Below, piece after piece: positions 22,363 through 24,355 of a stretch of 24,355 bases of DNA. The notes below the pieces were generated by a model that searched no databases, was not told the DNA's origin, and was given only the letters and a program-made list of their open reading frames with translations. This DNA is from an uncultured Anaerolineae bacterium. GTDB taxonomy: Bacteria; Chloroflexota; Anaerolineae; Anaerolineales; Villigracilaceae. A program made the translations under genes and the position numbers. The DNA is taken from NCBI GenBank assembly GCA_903854805.1, contig CAINXK010000308.1, positions 1 through 24,355 of the forward strand, written 5' to 3'. The first letter of the stretch is position 1; the number at the start of each line of letters is the position of its first letter.

Positions 22363-22755
22363 GGCTTAATTCGGATTTATTGATAAAAAACAGTCCAGAT
22401 TTACACCCGCCTGCCACCTGGCGGGCTGCCAATCTGGCTGACCAGAAAAGTCTTTTCCACCTCTCGAAAATATTAAGCCACTGCCATCCTCAAAGTTGTT
22501 TTCACGAAAATCTATTTTCCGATTAGATACGCCTCGCGAGTAGTTTCATCAGATTATTTATTCATGGGAGCGTGCGTGCCTGTTTGGGAGTACACTATCT
22601 ATAAGGGAATTATTTTGTGGTTGTTGTTATCCATGAAACCCAAATGATTGCTAAAATATTAGGCAGAATATCGAGAAAATACTTTCTTTGATCCTTTAAA
22701 AACAAATCTCCGAAACCAAAATTACCGTTATTATATTTATGTGAAAGGCTAACTG
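22363..22755. other. Gene-free interval with one orphan terminator
   Basis: No supported gene lies between the divergent DUF948-like and MoaD-like genes. The interval holds the hairpin at 22385-22437 and then AT-rich sequence with possible promoters. A minus-strand TATAAT at 22735-22730 and a plus-strand TATAAG near 22600 are the only promoter-like strings I can point to. Confidence 0.45.
22385..22437 (-). terminator. Orphan two-part terminator hairpin
   Basis: An outer stem CCAGATT/AATCTGG (22395-22401 with 22431-22437) encloses an inner stem CCCGCC/GGCGGG (22406-22411 with 22420-22425). On the minus strand it is followed after four bases by six T (22390-22385). No minus-strand gene ends here, so it either shields the DUF948-like operon from read-through or ends a small untranslated transcript. 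Confidence 0.6.
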
Positions 22756-22995
22756 ATGAATATTCGAGTACGCCTCGGACCAGGGCTTTTAAGCGCGAAT
22801 GGGTTGCCACGCTTAACTGTCACACTAGCAGAAGACGCAACCATTGACGATATGTTGGCGTATCTGGTCGCTCAGTACCCCGTTTCCCCATTCAAGGCTG
22901 CCGTCGCTGTCATCGGTGGTGAGACTGTATCCCGTGCCATGCATTTATCTGATGCTCAAGAAGTCGCGTTACTACTGCCCATCGCTGGTGGGTAG
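22756..22995 (+). CDS. MoaD/ThiS-like ubiquitin-fold sulfur-carrier-type protein
   Basis: 79 aa ending in AGG. A C-terminal Gly-Gly is the hallmark of MoaD/ThiS sulfur carriers, which an E1-like enzyme adenylates and which then carry a thiocarboxylate. The strand pattern (IRVRLGPGLL, RLTVTLAEDATIDDMLAYL, AVAVIGGETV, LSDAQEVALLLPIAGG) follows the beta-grasp fold. In it the DATIDDMLAYL helix and the EVALLLPIAGG end match MoaD well. The ATG has AAAGG about 8 nt upstream. No E1 (MoeB/ThiF) or MoaE is in the window. It is followed after 43 nt by an acetamidase-family gene in the same direction, which is an unusual neighbour. Confidence 0.8.
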   Translation: MNIRVRLGPGLLSANGLPRLTVTLAEDATIDDMLAYLVAQYPVSPFKAAVAVIGGETVSRAMHLSDAQEVALLLPIAGG

Positions 22996-23038
22996 ATCAT
23001 CGTCTCAATCCGCATTTCAACTATATGGAGAAAAAGCT

Positions 23039-24355
23039 ATGATCCCTGAAAAAACCGAATTTGCACAATCTTCAATCGGCCAACACGCTGGTGAGGCAAG
23101 CCATCGTACGGTTCTCGTGAATCAATTCACGAACGGGATCCTGGACCCAGCACAGCCAATGCTCGGCCCTGTAAAAGATGGCGGAACCATTATCGCCAAT
23201 ACTGCGCCCGGTTGCTGGGGACCGATGATTACTCCGGCGCTGCGCGGCGGGCATGAAGTTACCCGACCTGTAGCCGTTGAAGGCGCTGAGGTTGGCGATG
23301 CCATCGCCTTGCGGATCCAGGATATTACAGTCACATCTCTGGCGACTGCATCTGGCAACGAATCATTCATGGATGGTCGCTTTGTAGGTGATCCGTATGT
23401 CGCCGGAAAATGCCCGCAGTGCGGCACGCTCTACCCGGAATCACATATTGAAGGCATTGGTCAAACCGCGGTGCGCTGCAATAATTGTGGAGCTGACGTG
23501 GTCGCTTTCAATTTTACAAATGGTTACACCATTTTCTTTGATAGCAACCACTCTGTTGGCGTGACCCTCCCTAAAGAGGCTGCTGAAACAATTGCCCGAG
23601 ATGCCAAAGCCTTCGCGAAAATGCCGGACAATTCTGTTCAGAACTCCATTCTGACTTTTGCGCCGCATGACCTGGTGGGGTTGGTCGCTCGTATGCGCCC
23701 ATTCATGGGTCAGATTGGCACCACACCCTCGATGGCTATGCCCGATTCGCATAATGCTGGCGATTTTGGTGCTTTTCTTCTGGGTGCTCCACACGAATAT
23801 GCACTAACTCCAGAACAGCTCTCCAAGCATAAAACTGATGGACACCTGGACATTGATGCCGTCCGCGCAGGCGCAATCCTGATCTGCCCTGTAAAAGTAG
23901 CAGGTGGCGGTGTTTATATTGGTGATATGCATGCGCTGCAAGGGGACGGTGAAATTGCAGGGCACACCTGTGATGTGGCCGGTACGGTTACCCTGCAAGT
24001 CCAGGTGCTTAAAGGCCTGGGTATTGATGGCCCAATTCTCTTCCCGGTCCTGGAAGATTTGCCCTTCCTGGCGCGGCCGCTCTCCGATTCTGAGAAAAAG
24101 AAAGCGCTGGAAGTTGCACGACAGTGGGGCATCGAAAAGTTGGAAGAATCCGCACCGATTTCTTTTGTCGGCACAGGTCCGGATCTCAATTCTGCAACGG
24201 AAAATGGCTTAAATCGCGCGGCGATTTTACTGAACATGTCTGTGCCTGAAGTGAAGAATCGCGCGACCATTACCGGGGCAATTGAGATTGGGCGGGCTCC
24301 GGGTGTTGTGCATGTAACCCTGCGTGCACCGTTGGATCGCCTGGAAAAACTGGGA
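23039..24355 (+). CDS. Acetamidase/formamidase family protein with zinc ribbon (3' end outside window)
   Basis: At least 439 codons, open to the window end. The family hydrolyses formamide or short aliphatic amides to ammonia and acid. Family landmarks are NTAPGCWGPMITP (54-66), VGDAIALRIQDI, SHNAGDFGAFLLGAP, and the strongly conserved IGDMHALQGDGEIAG (294-308). Between the two beta-domains lies an inserted zinc ribbon: Cys125-x2-Cys128 and Cys147-x2-Cys150 (CPQCG and CNNCG). GGAG lies 8 nt before the ATG, fixing the start at 23039. The unusual ribbon and some drift in motifs leave the actual substrate open. Probably co-transcribed with the MoaD-like gene. Confidence 0.85.
   Translation, partial: MIPEKTEFAQSSIGQHAGEASHRTVLVNQFTNGILDPAQPMLGPVKDGGTIIANTAPGCWGPMITPALRGGHEVTRPVAVEGAEVGDAIALRIQDITVTSLATASGNESFMDGRFVGDPYVAGKCPQCGTLYPESHIEGIGQTAVRCNNCGADVVAFNFTNGYTIFFDSNHSVGVTLPKEAAETIARDAKAFAKMPDNSVQNSILTFAPHDLVGLVARMRPFMGQIGTTPSMAMPDSHNAGDFGAFLLGAPHEYALTPEQLSKHKTDGHLDIDAVRAGAILICPVKVAGGGVYIGDMHALQGDGEIAGHTCDVAGTVTLQVQVLKGLGIDGPILFPVLEDLPFLARPLSDSEKKKALEVARQWGIEKLEESAPISFVGTGPDLNSATENGLNRAAILLNMSVPEVKNRATITGAIEIGRAPGVVHVTLRAPLDRLEKLG

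Noticed and set aside
22610..22810. 66-codon minus-strand frame upstream of the orphan terminator
   Set aside because: It starts inside the MoaD-like gene, has no ribosome-binding site and ends in a low-complexity Thr run. It was considered as the gene served by the terminator but is not convincing.
1..24355. CRISPR array, rRNA, riboswitch or prophage genes
   Set aside because: Reading both strands showed no regularly spaced repeats, no rRNA-like sequence, no recognisable aptamer core and no phage structural or integrase genes.

Overview
The window looks like chromosome from a bacterium of roughly 50% GC. It is most plausibly a Chloroflexota (Anaerolineae-type) genome. That assignment is inference: it rests on the combined MreBCD/PBP2/MinCDE/RodA cluster, a split SecD/SecF pair, GlnRS beside GluRS, and a DUF948-like/YtxH pair. 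No phage, CRISPR or rRNA is present.

Layout. 1-2810: a terminator of an upstream gene; a lone IS-type terminal repeat; a PLP-dependent Cys/Met-metabolism enzyme on the minus strand; then a 997-bp IS5-family element (1705-2701) whose transposase is broken. 2810-3664: a DegV-family lipid-binding protein, divergent from the next block. 3858-13096: one long plus-strand block, mreB-mreC-mreD-mrdA(PBP2)-minC-minD-minE-rodA-gltX, with gaps of 50 nt or less and several overlaps. It joins the elongation machinery and the division-site selector in one transcriptional direction. A strong hairpin separates it from the convergent glnS. 14899-15350: a small membrane protein and a tRNA-Gln(CUG) with its own promoter and terminator. 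15734-18121: secD-secF on the minus strand. 18282-20419: three overlapping minus-strand genes for a SpoIIE/PP2C-type phosphatase, an RCK channel-like protein without a recognisable K+ filter, and a small P-loop protein. 20706-22311: a SAM methyltransferase, a YtxH protein and a DUF948-like membrane protein. 22756-24355: a MoaD/ThiS-like sulfur-carrier-type protein followed by an acetamidase/formamidase-family protein that carries a zinc ribbon and runs off the window.

How the genes work together. MreBCD, PBP2 and RodA form the rod-elongation complex. MinCDE positions the septum. SecDF supports Sec export of the membrane and periplasmic parts. GluRS, GlnRS and tRNA-Gln together indicate direct charging of tRNA-Gln. 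The phosphatase/RCK/P-loop operon and the MoaD-like/amidase pair have no function I can assign; they are the best candidates for undescribed systems. A recurring theme is an extended -10 promoter (TGnTATAAT or TGnTAGAAT), in three cases only 6-14 nt before the start codon, which suggests leaderless or nearly leaderless mRNAs. The most interesting mobile-DNA signal is that the PLP-enzyme gene lies between a lone IS end (213) and the far end of the IS (2701), each bordered by TTA, as if gene plus IS could form one transposable unit.
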